Source: an uncultured Erysipelotrichaceae bacterium (lineage in GTDB: Bacteria > Bacillota_I > Bacilli_A > RF39 > UBA660). From it: 13,255 nt of DNA. Each line of letters starts with the position of its first letter. Within the stretch, counting starts at the first letter, position 1. The stretch covers positions 1-13,255 of the forward strand of contig CADBMO010000127.1 of assembly GCA_902795755.1 (NCBI GenBank), written 5' to 3'. This document shows positions 1 to 7,461 of the stretch, in pieces. A model generated the notes under the pieces. It saw only the letters and a program-made list of their open reading frames with translations, was not told where the DNA came from and ran no database searches. Made by a program: the position numbers and the translations under genes.

Positions 1-2
1 AT

Positions 3-299
3 GTTGCTAAAGAGTATAAAGCTACTTATAAGACGATAAGTTTAAAAGAAACTAAACGTTTATATGAAGAAGGTAATACTAAAATAGTAGATGTTAGAAG
101 TGAGTCATTATACGAAAAAAAGCATATTAAGGGTGCAATTAATATTCCATACAAAGGTATTAATAATATAATAAATATGATTAGTAAAGATGAAATAGTT
201 ATAATATATGGTGCAAATAAAAAAGAAAGTAAAAGTGCTAGTATTAAGGTTATTGATATGGGATATTCTCTTGTGTATGATTTAGGAGCATATAAATAA
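3..299 (+). CDS. Rhodanese-like domain protein, C-terminal part (5' end outside window)
   Basis: The reading frame is open from the window edge and ends in TAA at 297-299, leaving 98 residues. The segment VDVRSESLYEKKHIKGAINIPY carries the rhodanese signature (D-x-R, a hydrophobic stretch, then H-I-x-G-A-x-N-I-P), and the end (MGYSLVYDLGAY) matches the family's closing strand. The active-site loop normally reads Y-C-x-x-G-x-R-S. Here it reads IYGANKKES, so Gly or Ala stands where the persulfide-forming Cys should be. The domain is therefore probably not a sulfurtransferase and may have a binding or regulatory role. The ATG at position 1 is in another frame and hits a stop quickly, so it is not the start. 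The gene converges on the Hint gene and shares its terminator. Family assignment is firm; the function of the missing N-terminal part is unknown. Confidence 0.8.
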   Translation, partial: VAKEYKATYKTISLKETKRLYEEGNTKIVDVRSESLYEKKHIKGAINIPYKGINNIINMISKDEIVIIYGANKKESKSASIKVIDMGYSLVYDLGAYK

Positions 300-326
300 A
301 AAGGAACTTATTTAGTTCCTTTTTTT
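298..326. terminator. Bidirectional intrinsic terminator between rhodanese and Hint genes
   Basis: An 11-bp inverted repeat (AAAAAGGAACT at 298-308 and AGTTCCTTTTT at 314-324, loop TATTT) has a T-run on the + side and an A-run that becomes a T-run on the - side. It lies exactly where the two convergent genes end and includes the last codons and stop of the minus-strand gene. Confidence 0.85.
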
Positions 327-2779
327 ATACTTATAAAGTGCAATCCATGAGTTACTTTTATTTCATCACCAGGATTATATATTTTATTATCAGATGTATT
401 TAACCAACCAGATACATTATTGTATGTTGGCAGTATATATGTGCTACTTTCTTCTTTTAAATAATCGTATTTATTTGATACATCGTCCAAATCAGTGGTT
501 ACCATCCAATAATTATGGCCGTTTTTATTGATTGGTTTTTTTATCATGTATGGATTAGTGATTGATGATGATATATAATTTTTAAATTCATCTAAAGTGA
601 CCATATTATTCTTTATTAAGAAACTTAATTCTTTTACCCTAAAGCCATCATATAGATAATATGGTAAAACGTCTTTAATATCATCATAATCAAATAAGTT
701 ATTTTCATTATTAGTAAATATTTCTTTTTCTTTTGGCCATTTAGCATTATTTGTAAAACCATAAAGGTTAGATATCATTAAATTATGATCTGTTGTTAAA
801 ATATCATTTGCAAATAAATTATAGTATGTTGTTGTACCAACAAAGTAATAAGTGGTATCTCGATTTATTTTTTCAATATTCTTAACTTGTACATTTTCTA
901 ATTTGTTATTGCTGTTTCGTTTTGCAACGTTAGTTCCTACATGAAAGTTATCCTCGTCATTTATGTTAACAAATAAATTTATATCGGTATTATAAATAGC
1001 GTGATTTCCAACAAAATCAATATAAGAATCATCACTAAATGTTACTCTTGTTACTCTTTTTGTTTCATGCTCATTTTCAATCCATAATGGATACTCATAA
1101 GTTATATTGCCAGTGTCATAATTCCATACCATTAATAAATCATCATACCCTATATCTTCAACATTTTTATAAGTGCCATCTGCTAGTGTTATCTTAGTAC
1201 CTTTTGCTAAACATGATTTACCAGATGCTGATATGTTAATATCTCCAGTTACATGATATATATTTAATGCTCCAGAATTACTGGTGTAAGAATATGCAGT
1301 TTGATTTGATGTACCACTTGGTAGGGTACTTGCAGATGAATCCCCTGGATACGTTATGGTAGCAGATGATATAGATTCTGGAGTGTCATAATTCTTTCCG
1401 CTCCCACTTAATGTAGTGCTGACGTTATTATCGTAAAAAACATTAAATGTAACGGTTGTTGTGTCGCCACTAGTTGATGAAGATCCTCCTCCACCAGTTG
1501 CCTTCGCATTGGTAAGCGTTAATACTACCTTGAAATTCCATTTATGTTTTTTGTTTACACTTCTAGAACAATGGCCAGAATCTGTAGAACAAGATGATAT
1601 TTCAGCAGTTGTTGCAGTATTATTAGATTGATCTATTCCATATACGTAGAAATAGTAATATGCATCATCCGTTGGTACTGTTATATCAACACTATTATCT
1701 GTTCCAGGAACAGTAGTAGTATTGTAAAGAGATCCGTTTCCGGATGCGTTTGAGGTATATGTTTGAACATAATAGTTAGTTATTGTATTTTCATCAGTAC
1801 CATTCCAACTAACATGAATAGTTTTGTTTGTTGCAATGGTTGTTGCAGTAACATCACTTATTATTGGTGCGTTAGTATCAGTTATTGAAGAATCAACATC
1901 AACTATTAAACTAATAACACCCATACTACTAGTTTCTCCGTCACTAGTTAAATGAACATTTAAACTTTGTGGTGATACCATAAATTTTGCACCGGCTTTT
2001 TTTCGTATATAAAAATCATAAGTATTAGTATCGTTTGCGTTAATGCTCATATCAGATAATGCATTTCCACTTTGATCTACTATCTCAAATTTTGAACTAT
2101 CTATTGATAAAGTAAATGTTTTTTGAGAACTATGTGAATTAATAACTGATGCAGTAAAGTGTGCTAAAGTGTTACCACCAGATAAATCACCTTGTGAAGA
2201 TCCACTAATAGAGCCAACAACGGTTCCTGTATCCACTTCACCAGCGTCTATGTTTGTTTCACCATCTACACCCCACGTTCCTATTTGTGATGGATGAAGT
2301 GTAATCGTAAAGTAATATGATTCTGACGTTTTAGCAGGTATGGTATCATTTAACATTGGATTACCATTAATATCAGTAATATGATACGTAGCGGTTGGTG
2401 GCTCGCCATCACCAGTAAAGTTTGGAACAAATGCTGTTTTTAATATTTTTTGTTCGTATACAGAATCATTTGTAACCGTAATTAAATAGGTAATATGAAA
2501 ATCTTCGTTATAATTATCTTGGGTAACGGTAACATTTAAATCAAATGAAACTCCTTTACCATCATTTATAATTTGAGCAGGTGTATTTTCACTAATATTG
2601 GAAGCTTCACTATTACTTACGTTAGTTATTTTTACATCCCCATCTAATTCGGCAGTAGCCGTACCGAATACATTAAGAGCAATACCATTAATGGTTGCGT
2701 ATCCTATGCCCATTAAGAATGTTGCTGCAACAAGTAACAATAATATTTTAATTTGAAAATTAATTTTTAATTTTTTCAT
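308..2779 (-). CDS. Secreted surface protein with SipW-type signal peptide, FN3-like and C-terminal Hint domain
   Basis: 823 residues. Residues 1-30 form a signal peptide ending in GIGYA (24-28), followed 15 residues from its first Gly by GTATA (39-43). The same pattern is seen in the small secreted protein encoded divergently. Residues about 45-300 are Thr/Ser/Asn-rich beta-strand sequence resembling camelysin/TasA-type repeats. Residues 303-395 (NAPIISDV... VSWNGTDEN... YYYFYVYGID) look like a fibronectin type III domain. A possible disulfide pair is C397/C404. A Gly-rich linker (429-438) leads to a small beta domain. The Hint domain starts at C523 (SCLAKGTKITLADGT), with His593 in GNHAIYN and a closing YYNLFANDILTTDHN (652-666). 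About 155 further residues end in a W-x-(4)-D-x-x-x-Y-x-P-G-D motif like InlB-type repeats. There is no LPxTG motif and no C-terminal membrane anchor. The RBS is GGAAGGA. It is probably exported and self-cleaving. The domain order is well supported; the biological role is unknown. Confidence 0.85.
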   Translation of the reverse strand: MKKLKINFQIKILLLLVAATFLMGIGYATINGIALNVFGTATAELDGDVKITNVSNSEASNISENTPAQIINDGKGVSFDLNVTVTQDNYNEDFHITYLITVTNDSVYEQKILKTAFVPNFTGDGEPPTATYHITDINGNPMLNDTIPAKTSESYYFTITLHPSQIGTWGVDGETNIDAGEVDTGTVVGSISGSSQGDLSGGNTLAHFTASVINSHSSQKTFTLSIDSSKFEIVDQSGNALSDMSINANDTNTYDFYIRKKAGAKFMVSPQSLNVHLTSDGETSSMGVISLIVDVDSSITDTNAPIISDVTATTIATNKTIHVSWNGTDENTITNYYVQTYTSNASGNGSLYNTTTVPGTDNSVDITVPTDDAYYYFYVYGIDQSNNTATTAEISSCSTDSGHCSRSVNKKHKWNFKVVLTLTNAKATGGGGSSSTSGDTTTVTFNVFYDNNVSTTLSGSGKNYDTPESISSATITYPGDSSASTLPSGTSNQTAYSYTSNSGALNIYHVTGDINISASGKSCLAKGTKITLADGTYKNVEDIGYDDLLMVWNYDTGNITYEYPLWIENEHETKRVTRVTFSDDSYIDFVGNHAIYNTDINLFVNINDEDNFHVGTNVAKRNSNNKLENVQVKNIEKINRDTTYYFVGTTTYYNLFANDILTTDHNLMISNLYGFTNNAKWPKEKEIFTNNENNLFDYDDIKDVLPYYLYDGFRVKELSFLIKNNMVTLDEFKNYISSSITNPYMIKKPINKNGHNYWMVTTDLDDVSNKYDYLKEESSTYILPTYNNVSGWLNTSDNKIYNPGDEIKVTHGLHFISIKKGTK

Positions 2780-2806
2780 ATTTTTTATCCTTCCAATTCT
2801 ATGTAT

Positions 2807-2815
2807 ATTCTATCA
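2807..2815 (-). promoter_or_regulatory. Extended -10 promoter element for the Hint-protein gene
   Basis: Read on the minus strand the sequence is TGATAGAAT (TG-n-TAGAAT), an extended -10 located 28 bases upstream of the start codon. No good -35 is seen, which is acceptable for an extended -10 promoter. Prediction by motif only. Confidence 0.45.
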
Positions 2816-2853
2816 TAAAAATGTGTAAAATTATAGATTTATTTGTCGAATTA

Positions 2854-2862
2854 TGTTATATT
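2854..2862 (+). promoter_or_regulatory. Extended -10 promoter of the camelysin-like/signal peptidase operon
   Basis: TGTTATATT (TG-n-TATATT) lies 78 bases before the ATG at 2941. Transcription would start near 2869, directly at the base of the hairpin at 2870-2897, giving a leader of about 70 nt. No convincing -35 at the right distance. Confidence 0.5.
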
Positions 2863-2869
2863 GGTAAAT

Positions 2870-2897
2870 GTAGAGTAGGGGACTAGGCCCACTTTAC
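2870..2897 (+). promoter_or_regulatory. 5'-leader hairpin upstream of the camelysin-like gene
   Basis: GTAGAGTAGGG (2870-2880) pairs with CCCACTTTAC (2888-2897), giving ten base pairs with one bulged A and one G-U pair and a 7-nt loop. It sits at the predicted 5' end of the transcript and is unusually GC-rich for this region. It has no T-run, so it is not a terminator. A role in stabilising the mRNA or binding a regulator is inference. Confidence 0.55.
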
Positions 2898-2940
2898 TAG
2901 ATAAAAGATAGAAGGGAAGAAAGAAATAGGAGGTGAAATA

Positions 2941-3465
2941 ATGAAAAGTAAGAAAGGTTTAATTGGCTTAATAGTAGTTATCGCTGTATTGGTATTAGGT
3001 ATTGGTTATGCGGTAATAAGTAGTGTTAACTTAACTGTTACAGGTACTGCATCTGCTGCTGAAAGAGATTTGGACGTAGTTATTAGTGCTGCAACTCCAA
3101 CAGAAGCTCCAACTATTGGTGCTGTAAGTAACCCAGTAGATAAGAATGCTACATTTACTGTAACTGGATTAACAAATACTACAGATTCTAGAACTATTAC
3201 TTATACTGTTAGTAACAGAGACGAAGTTGCTGCTGATGTATATCTAGAATCTGCATCTAACATAGTATTTGCTACTGCTGCAAACGAAGCATACTATGAT
3301 GTTACAACTAGTATAACTGGTTCTGCTAACAAAATAACTGTTCCTGCTGGTGGTACTAATACATTCACTGTTACAGTAAAACTTAAAAAAGTTCCTACTG
3401 AATCAGCAAATAGTTCATCTGGAAACATTACAATTACTATAAAAGCTGATCCAGTAACTCAATAA
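2941..3465 (+). CDS. Small secreted camelysin/TasA-like protein, probable SipW-type peptidase substrate
   Basis: 174 residues. K/R-rich N-terminus, hydrophobic core (7-21), then GIGYA (20-24) and GTASA (35-39). The mature part is about 135 residues of alternating beta-strand sequence rich in Thr, Ala, Val and Ser with no Cys or Trp. By analogy with TasA, where cleavage follows the GGGTWAA-like end of the core, the cut is most likely after GYA24; an A-x-A site at 37-39 is the alternative. The exposed new N-terminus could act as a donor strand in fibre assembly, as in TasA; this is inference. It is first in an operon with the signal peptidase (35 bases downstream) and the DUF5305-like gene. The RBS is near perfect (AGGAGGTGA), and codons lean to GCT, ACT and GTT with less A/T than neighbours, which suggests high expression. 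Camelysin/TasA kinship rests on layout and context, not on a clear catalytic motif. Confidence 0.75.
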   Translation: MKSKKGLIGLIVVIAVLVLGIGYAVISSVNLTVTGTASAAERDLDVVISAATPTEAPTIGAVSNPVDKNATFTVTGLTNTTDSRTITYTVSNRDEVAADVYLESASNIVFATAANEAYYDVTTSITGSANKITVPAGGTNTFTVTVKLKKVPTESANSSSGNITITIKADPVTQ

Positions 3466-3500
3466 TTAAATGTTTGATGGAAAGTAGGTAAAGAAGAAAG

Positions 3501-4652
3501 ATGAAAAAAGGAAATATAAAAATCTTATTGTTAGAAATTTTTCTTTTAATACTTTTCTTCTTTGCTCTCTTTGCATCAAAGATTGTAGCAAGATACCTAG
3601 TTGCTATTATATTATTGGTGTTAACGATAGTATTGAAGAAAAACTATCGTATTAAAAGTAATGAGTATATTTATGAAAAACAAGTAAGTATACTAATGGT
3701 TTTATTTGGCTTTGTATATATTGCAATATACTATGCTTTAGGATTATATTATGGATTTATTAAATCATTATATTTATTATCTATAAGTACGTTTTTTAAA
3801 TATATATTACCTTTTACAATTATTATTATATTTGCTGAAAACTTAAGAAAGCTTTTGTTATCTCAAGATGCGAATATATCAATTAAGGGTAAAAGAATAA
3901 ATATATCTGTAATTTTAGTATATTTAGTAATGGTTTTAATTGATCTTATTATATATGTGGGAATATATGATTTTTCATCTTTGGAAAACACACTTAAAGT
4001 AATAGGCTTCGTAATATTTGCATCGTTATCATGTAATTTATTATACAATTATCTGACGATTAGATTTGGACCAAAAGGAATAATTATATATAGACTTATG
4101 ACCGTGTTATTTGTTTATGTAATACCTTTTGAACCTGATGTATTTTTATTCTTTAGATCATTTTTAAGAATGATATATCCATTTATTATATATATTATTC
4201 TTGAAAATACTTATGCTAAGAATAACTTAGCACTTAATAATAGACAAAGAAAAAGAAATATATTGGCAACCACAATTACGTTAGTAATTATGACCTTATT
4301 AATAATGCTAATATCATGTCAGTTTAAATATGGAATCATTGTAATTGGTTCTGAAAGTATGACGGGTACCATAAATATGGGTGATGCAGTTGTATATGAA
4401 AGATATGATGGTGGTACAATAAAAAAGGGTCAAGTTATTATGTTTGTAAAAAATAAAACAAAAATTATTCACAGAGCAATTAAAGTTCGTAACATTGACG
4501 GACAACTTAGAATCACTACCAAAGGTGATGCAAACAAAACTGCGGATACTGGTTATATAACCACAAAAGATATAAGTGGTTTAGTAAGATTGAGAGTTAA
4601 ATATTTGGGATGGCCAACTATTTGGGTAAATAAATTATTTAATAATAAATAA
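3501..4652 (+). CDS. SipW-type (ER-type) signal peptidase I with long polytopic N-terminal region
   Basis: 383 residues, about twice the usual SipW length. The peptidase part is C-terminal: the nucleophile Ser286 lies in GSESMTGTINMGD (283-295), and His324 in KIIHRAIKV replaces the general-base Lys of ordinary bacterial type I peptidases. That Ser/His pair is the mark of the SipW/archaeal/ER type. A conserved acidic box, TKGDANKTAD (340-349), follows. Residues 1-275 hold roughly seven or eight hydrophobic segments, one immediately before the active site, so the catalytic domain should face outside. The enzyme should remove signal peptides from the camelysin-like protein upstream and probably from the divergent Hint protein. 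The ATG at 3501 follows a weak purine stretch (AAGAAGAAAG), so translation may depend partly on the upstream gene. The peptidase call is firm; the role of the polytopic region is unknown. Confidence 0.9.
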   Translation: MKKGNIKILLLEIFLLILFFFALFASKIVARYLVAIILLVLTIVLKKNYRIKSNEYIYEKQVSILMVLFGFVYIAIYYALGLYYGFIKSLYLLSISTFFKYILPFTIIIIFAENLRKLLLSQDANISIKGKRINISVILVYLVMVLIDLIIYVGIYDFSSLENTLKVIGFVIFASLSCNLLYNYLTIRFGPKGIIIYRLMTVLFVYVIPFEPDVFLFFRSFLRMIYPFIIYIILENTYAKNNLALNNRQRKRNILATTITLVIMTLLIMLISCQFKYGIIVIGSESMTGTINMGDAVVYERYDGGTIKKGQVIMFVKNKTKIIHRAIKVRNIDGQLRITTKGDANKTADTGYITTKDISGLVRLRVKYLGWPTIWVNKLFNNK

Positions 4653-4670
4653 AAGAAAGGAGCGGTAATT

Positions 4671-5768
4671 ATGAAACGTAGTAACGTTGAGATAATGTTT
4701 ATTAATGAAACAAAGAAAAGACGTAGAATAATACTTTATACTGCATTAATTACTATTGTTTCAGTTTTTGCCGTACTTTTAGCATTTACCTCTATTCAAA
4801 AAGGTAAAACCCAATATGTTAAATATAAAGAAAATAGTAATATAGATTATAAAGTATATTTAAAAGAAAATGATTTCTTTAAAGAAAAGTATTTAGATAA
4901 AAATAGTGAGTACATTGCTAGTTTAATTGATTATATTAATGCTAACTTTAATTATGATATAATGCTTGATGAAAAAAATATTGATTTTACTTATACAAGA
5001 AGAGTTGACGCCGTTGTAGAAGTTTATGAACAAAATGGTAAAAAACCATTATATAAGATTACTGAAGAACTTCTAGGCGACAAAAGACAAAAAGCTCATG
5101 ATAAAACAAGTGTTAACATCAATGAAAACGTAAAAATAGATTATAACCATTATAATAACTTAATAAACGAATTTAAAGATACATATGGACTTAGTAACGT
5201 TAATAGTACTTTGACTATCAAGATGTATATCTCGGTAAAAGGTGATTGTAATAGTATGTCTGAAACACCAGATACTGAAACTGAAATAAGTTTAAATATT
5301 CCACTTACTACTAAAACAATGTCTATTGAAATGGAAAGTGACTTAGTTGAAGATGCTGATGGATTACTAGTATGTAAAAAATCAGAGCCAGTATTATTAT
5401 GGTGGATTTCAACAGGATTCGTTATATTAATTGACATTATTATAATTATTAGAATGTTCTTGTTTATTGCTAGAAATCGTACTGCAAGAGACATTTATAA
5501 AAAGGAATTAAAGAAGATTTTAAATAATTATCATTCGTTTATTCAAAAGGTAAATAATGACTTTAAATTAACTGGATATCAAGTTTTGAAGATTGATACA
5601 TTTACTGATATGCTTGAAATAAGAGATACGATTCAGCAACCAATATTAATGGTTGAAAGCAAGCAAAAAAACGGAGTATTCTTTATTATTCCAAGTAATA
5701 CAAAAATACTTTATACATATTCTTTAAAAGAACAAGATATTAAAAAGAAGATGGAAAAGGAAATGTAA
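4671..5768 (+). CDS. DUF5305-like bitopic membrane protein
   Basis: 365 residues. A basic N-terminus is followed by a first membrane segment (about 20-40), an extracytoplasmic domain (41-240) with the strands expected of DUF5305 (INENVKIDYNHYNNLINEF, then STLTIKMYISVKGDC), a second membrane segment (241-266) and a cytoplasmic tail. The tail part FTDMLEIRDTIQQPILMVES (311-330), followed by an aromatic-rich strand (VFFII, ILYTY), resembles the C-terminal block of that family. To my knowledge DUF5305 proteins, first noted in archaea, often sit beside SipW-like signal peptidases, and that matches this operon. A strong RBS (AAAGGAG) precedes the ATG and the gap to the peptidase gene is 18 bases. 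Two Cys (C193, C235) in the outer domain could pair. The function is not known; assembly or export of the secreted protein is inference. Confidence 0.7.
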   Translation: MKRSNVEIMFINETKKRRRIILYTALITIVSVFAVLLAFTSIQKGKTQYVKYKENSNIDYKVYLKENDFFKEKYLDKNSEYIASLIDYINANFNYDIMLDEKNIDFTYTRRVDAVVEVYEQNGKKPLYKITEELLGDKRQKAHDKTSVNINENVKIDYNHYNNLINEFKDTYGLSNVNSTLTIKMYISVKGDCNSMSETPDTETEISLNIPLTTKTMSIEMESDLVEDADGLLVCKKSEPVLLWWISTGFVILIDIIIIIRMFLFIARNRTARDIYKKELKKILNNYHSFIQKVNNDFKLTGYQVLKIDTFTDMLEIRDTIQQPILMVESKQKNGVFFIIPSNTKILYTYSLKEQDIKKKMEKEM

Positions 5769-5795
5769 AAAACTGCTACTAATAGCAGTTTTTAT
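5768..5795. terminator. Bidirectional terminator between DUF5305-like and vanY-like genes
   Basis: Perfect inverted repeat AAAAACTGCTA (5768-5778) and TAGCAGTTTTT (5783-5793) with a 4-nt loop and T-runs on both strands. It starts on the last base of one stop codon and ends inside the other, so both convergent transcripts use it. Confidence 0.9.
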
Positions 5796-6628
5796 TTTTT
5801 ATAATAATACTCTTCTAAAGTTAAATTATTTTCTTTTAAATGTTTAGCAAGTTTTTTGCCCACATATCTTAGATGATCAGGTTCATATGAATAACCTGTG
5901 ACTTTTTCTTTATCTTTAGGATATCTAATTATAAATCCATAATTAGTAATTATTTTTTCTAAATATAAATATTCTTTTTCATCATAATCACTTTTAATGC
6001 TATTTTTATTTTTAGATAAAACTATATCAATAGCAAGTCCAACGTTATGTTCTGACGTACCAGCTTTTGGAACATATTTGTTTGCATATGATAAACTTTT
6101 AATTTTTTTATATCGATTAAATACTTCCTCTGTATCTAAAAAACTTCTATAACCACTTCTAATGTTTATATAGTATCCTTTTTTAAGTAAATTATTTTTT
6201 AATTGTTTGTAGTTTTTATATGTTTTTGATTCTAACTTTATGTTATCAAACATATTATCTGTAACGTTAACTATTGAGTAATTCTTTAATTCTTCTTCTT
6301 GAATTGGATTAGCCTTATTGATTAATACTTCATATTTGTTAGTATCTTTTTCAAAAGATGTTTGCTTTAATGAATTACTATAGCCATTTAACCGCTCACT
6401 TGGTATATTGTTTTTTTCTGATGAAATCATTTTAGATATTTTGCTATTAATAATAAGTTTACTTATAAAAATAGTTATAATAAGAAGTACAAATGCAAAC
6501 AATATATTAATTATTATATATCTATATCTGCTTTTCTTTCTTCTTTGCTTATTAACTGCCTTAACAGCTTTTTTTATAATTTTTTTATCTTCATCACTTT
6601 CAAATAAAAACTCTGTTTTATCTTTCAT
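5792..6628 (-). CDS. Membrane-anchored D,D-carboxypeptidase (VanY/peptidase M15B family)
   Basis: 278 residues. A lysine-rich cytoplasmic N-terminus and one membrane segment (37-60) place the catalytic domain outside. The M15B zinc site is complete: S-x-H-x-x-G-x-A-x-D at 192-201 (SEHNVGLAID, ligands His194 and Asp201) and E-x-D-H at 249-252 (His252 as third ligand, Glu249 as base). The substrate arginine sits in RSGYRS (157-162). LINKANPI (102-109) matches the family's usual entry to the domain. Enzymes of this family trim the terminal D-Ala from peptidoglycan stem peptides. No other van resistance genes are nearby, so a housekeeping cell-wall role is more likely than glycopeptide resistance. 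It is second in an operon with the MgtC-like gene, 8 bases downstream of its stop, with AGGAT as RBS. Confidence 0.9.
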   Translation of the reverse strand: MKDKTEFLFESDEDKKIIKKAVKAVNKQRRKKSRYRYIIINILFAFVLLIITIFISKLIINSKISKMISSEKNNIPSERLNGYSNSLKQTSFEKDTNKYEVLINKANPIQEEELKNYSIVNVTDNMFDNIKLESKTYKNYKQLKNNLLKKGYYINIRSGYRSFLDTEEVFNRYKKIKSLSYANKYVPKAGTSEHNVGLAIDIVLSKNKNSIKSDYDEKEYLYLEKIITNYGFIIRYPKDKEKVTGYSYEPDHLRYVGKKLAKHLKENNLTLEEYYYKK

Positions 6629-6636
6629 GATATATC

Positions 6637-7341
6637 CTATTCATCACCAGAGTCTTGACTATCTGATTTATAAGCACTTTCATGTTCCCAGTTTATACTT
6701 TTAATACCTGGTTCTTTACTAATATTATTAATAGCTTCTTCTATTTTATTTGAAACCTCGGTAATAACTATTGCAACTAATTTAACCTCATCTTTAGTGA
6801 TTTCATTTCTTTCTAATCCCTTTAATACTAATCCAGCTTTATTCATAGATGATGCTGTAATGCTTCTAACCGCAGCCTCTTGAGTTTTCTTGCAAGATAT
6901 TTTTATTGTATATTTTTCCTTGTATTTTGCTTTTACTTTCTTCATAACATGTAGTGAAAAAACTCTTAATATTATATTTGAAATAAGTACTATTAGTGTT
7001 CCAGTAGTCGCTTCTATTATCATACCAAATGCACATAATACTCCAATTGCTGCAACGCACCATAGGGTAGCAGCAGTATTAAGTCCTTTTATGTTGTTTC
7101 CGTCCCTTAAAATAACACCGGCACCTAAAAAACCAATTCCAGATACCACTTGTGCCGCAATACGAGCTTGATCCCCATAGTTAATGCCATATGTGAACCA
7201 TACAAATAAAAATGCACCAATACAAACTAATACGTTAGTCCTTAAACCAACCATTCTATGCCTGTATTGCCTTTCAAAACCTATAAGAATACTTAGTATA
7301 AAACATACGCATATTCTAATAAAAAATATTTTTATATCCAT
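6637..7341 (-). CDS. MgtC/SapB family membrane protein
   Basis: 234 residues. The family signatures are present: G-F-E-R-Q...VGLRTNVLVCIGA (21-43) and QVVSGIGFLGAGVI (64-77), within four or five hydrophobic segments covering residues 5-130. The soluble C-terminus (about 135-220) has the ACT-like tail found in longer MgtC proteins, and the last residues are acidic. In other bacteria MgtC proteins act in Mg2+-limited growth and modulate the F1Fo ATP synthase; whether that holds here is not shown. The start at 7341 has a strong RBS (GGAGGT) and an extended -10 upstream. It heads an operon with the VanY-like peptidase. Family call is firm, physiological role is open. Confidence 0.9.
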   Translation of the reverse strand: MDIKIFFIRICVCFILSILIGFERQYRHRMVGLRTNVLVCIGAFLFVWFTYGINYGDQARIAAQVVSGIGFLGAGVILRDGNNIKGLNTAATLWCVAAIGVLCAFGMIIEATTGTLIVLISNIILRVFSLHVMKKVKAKYKEKYTIKISCKKTQEAAVRSITASSMNKAGLVLKGLERNEITKDEVKLVAIVITEVSNKIEEAINNISKEPGIKSINWEHESAYKSDSQDSGDE

Positions 7342-7359
7342 ACTTTAACCTCCAAATGA

Positions 7360-7368
7360 ATTATAACA
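7360..7368 (-). promoter_or_regulatory. Extended -10 promoter of the mgtC-vanY operon
   Basis: On the minus strand the sequence reads TGTTATAAT (TG-n-TATAAT, consensus extended -10), 18 bases upstream of the MgtC start. TTGACT further upstream is too far away (about 22 bases) to be a normal -35. Confidence 0.55.
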
Positions 7369-7409
7369 CAAAAAAGCGTCTAATGGTAGTCAAGTTAAGA
7401 TTATTGTTG

Positions 7410-7438
7410 TTGATAAATAGTATCTTGTATGCTATTAT
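7410..7438 (+). promoter_or_regulatory. Promoter of the three-gene operon 7462-9626
   Basis: TTGATA (7410-7415), a 17-base spacer and TATTAT (7433-7438) form a near-consensus sigma-A promoter. Transcription would begin near 7445, just before the RBS, so the leader is under 20 nt. It excludes an upstream ATG at 7429 as the start, because that ATG would not be transcribed. Confidence 0.7.
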
Positions 7439-7461
7439 ACTATTATAGGATAGGTGATTAT

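Noticed and set aside
1..39. ATG at the first base as a gene start.
   Set aside because: That frame stops after about a dozen codons; the rhodanese frame enters from outside the window.
5150..5494. Minus-strand open frame within the DUF5305-like gene.
   Set aside because: Shadow frame; the plus-strand gene has a strong RBS, family pattern and operon context.
5792..6628. Glycopeptide-resistance (van) cluster.
   Set aside because: Only a VanY-type peptidase is present; no vanH, ligase, vanX or two-component genes accompany it.
7429..7461. Earlier in-frame ATG for the 89-aa protein.
   Set aside because: It lies across the -10 box of the predicted promoter and has no RBS, whereas ATG 7462 follows AGGTGA.
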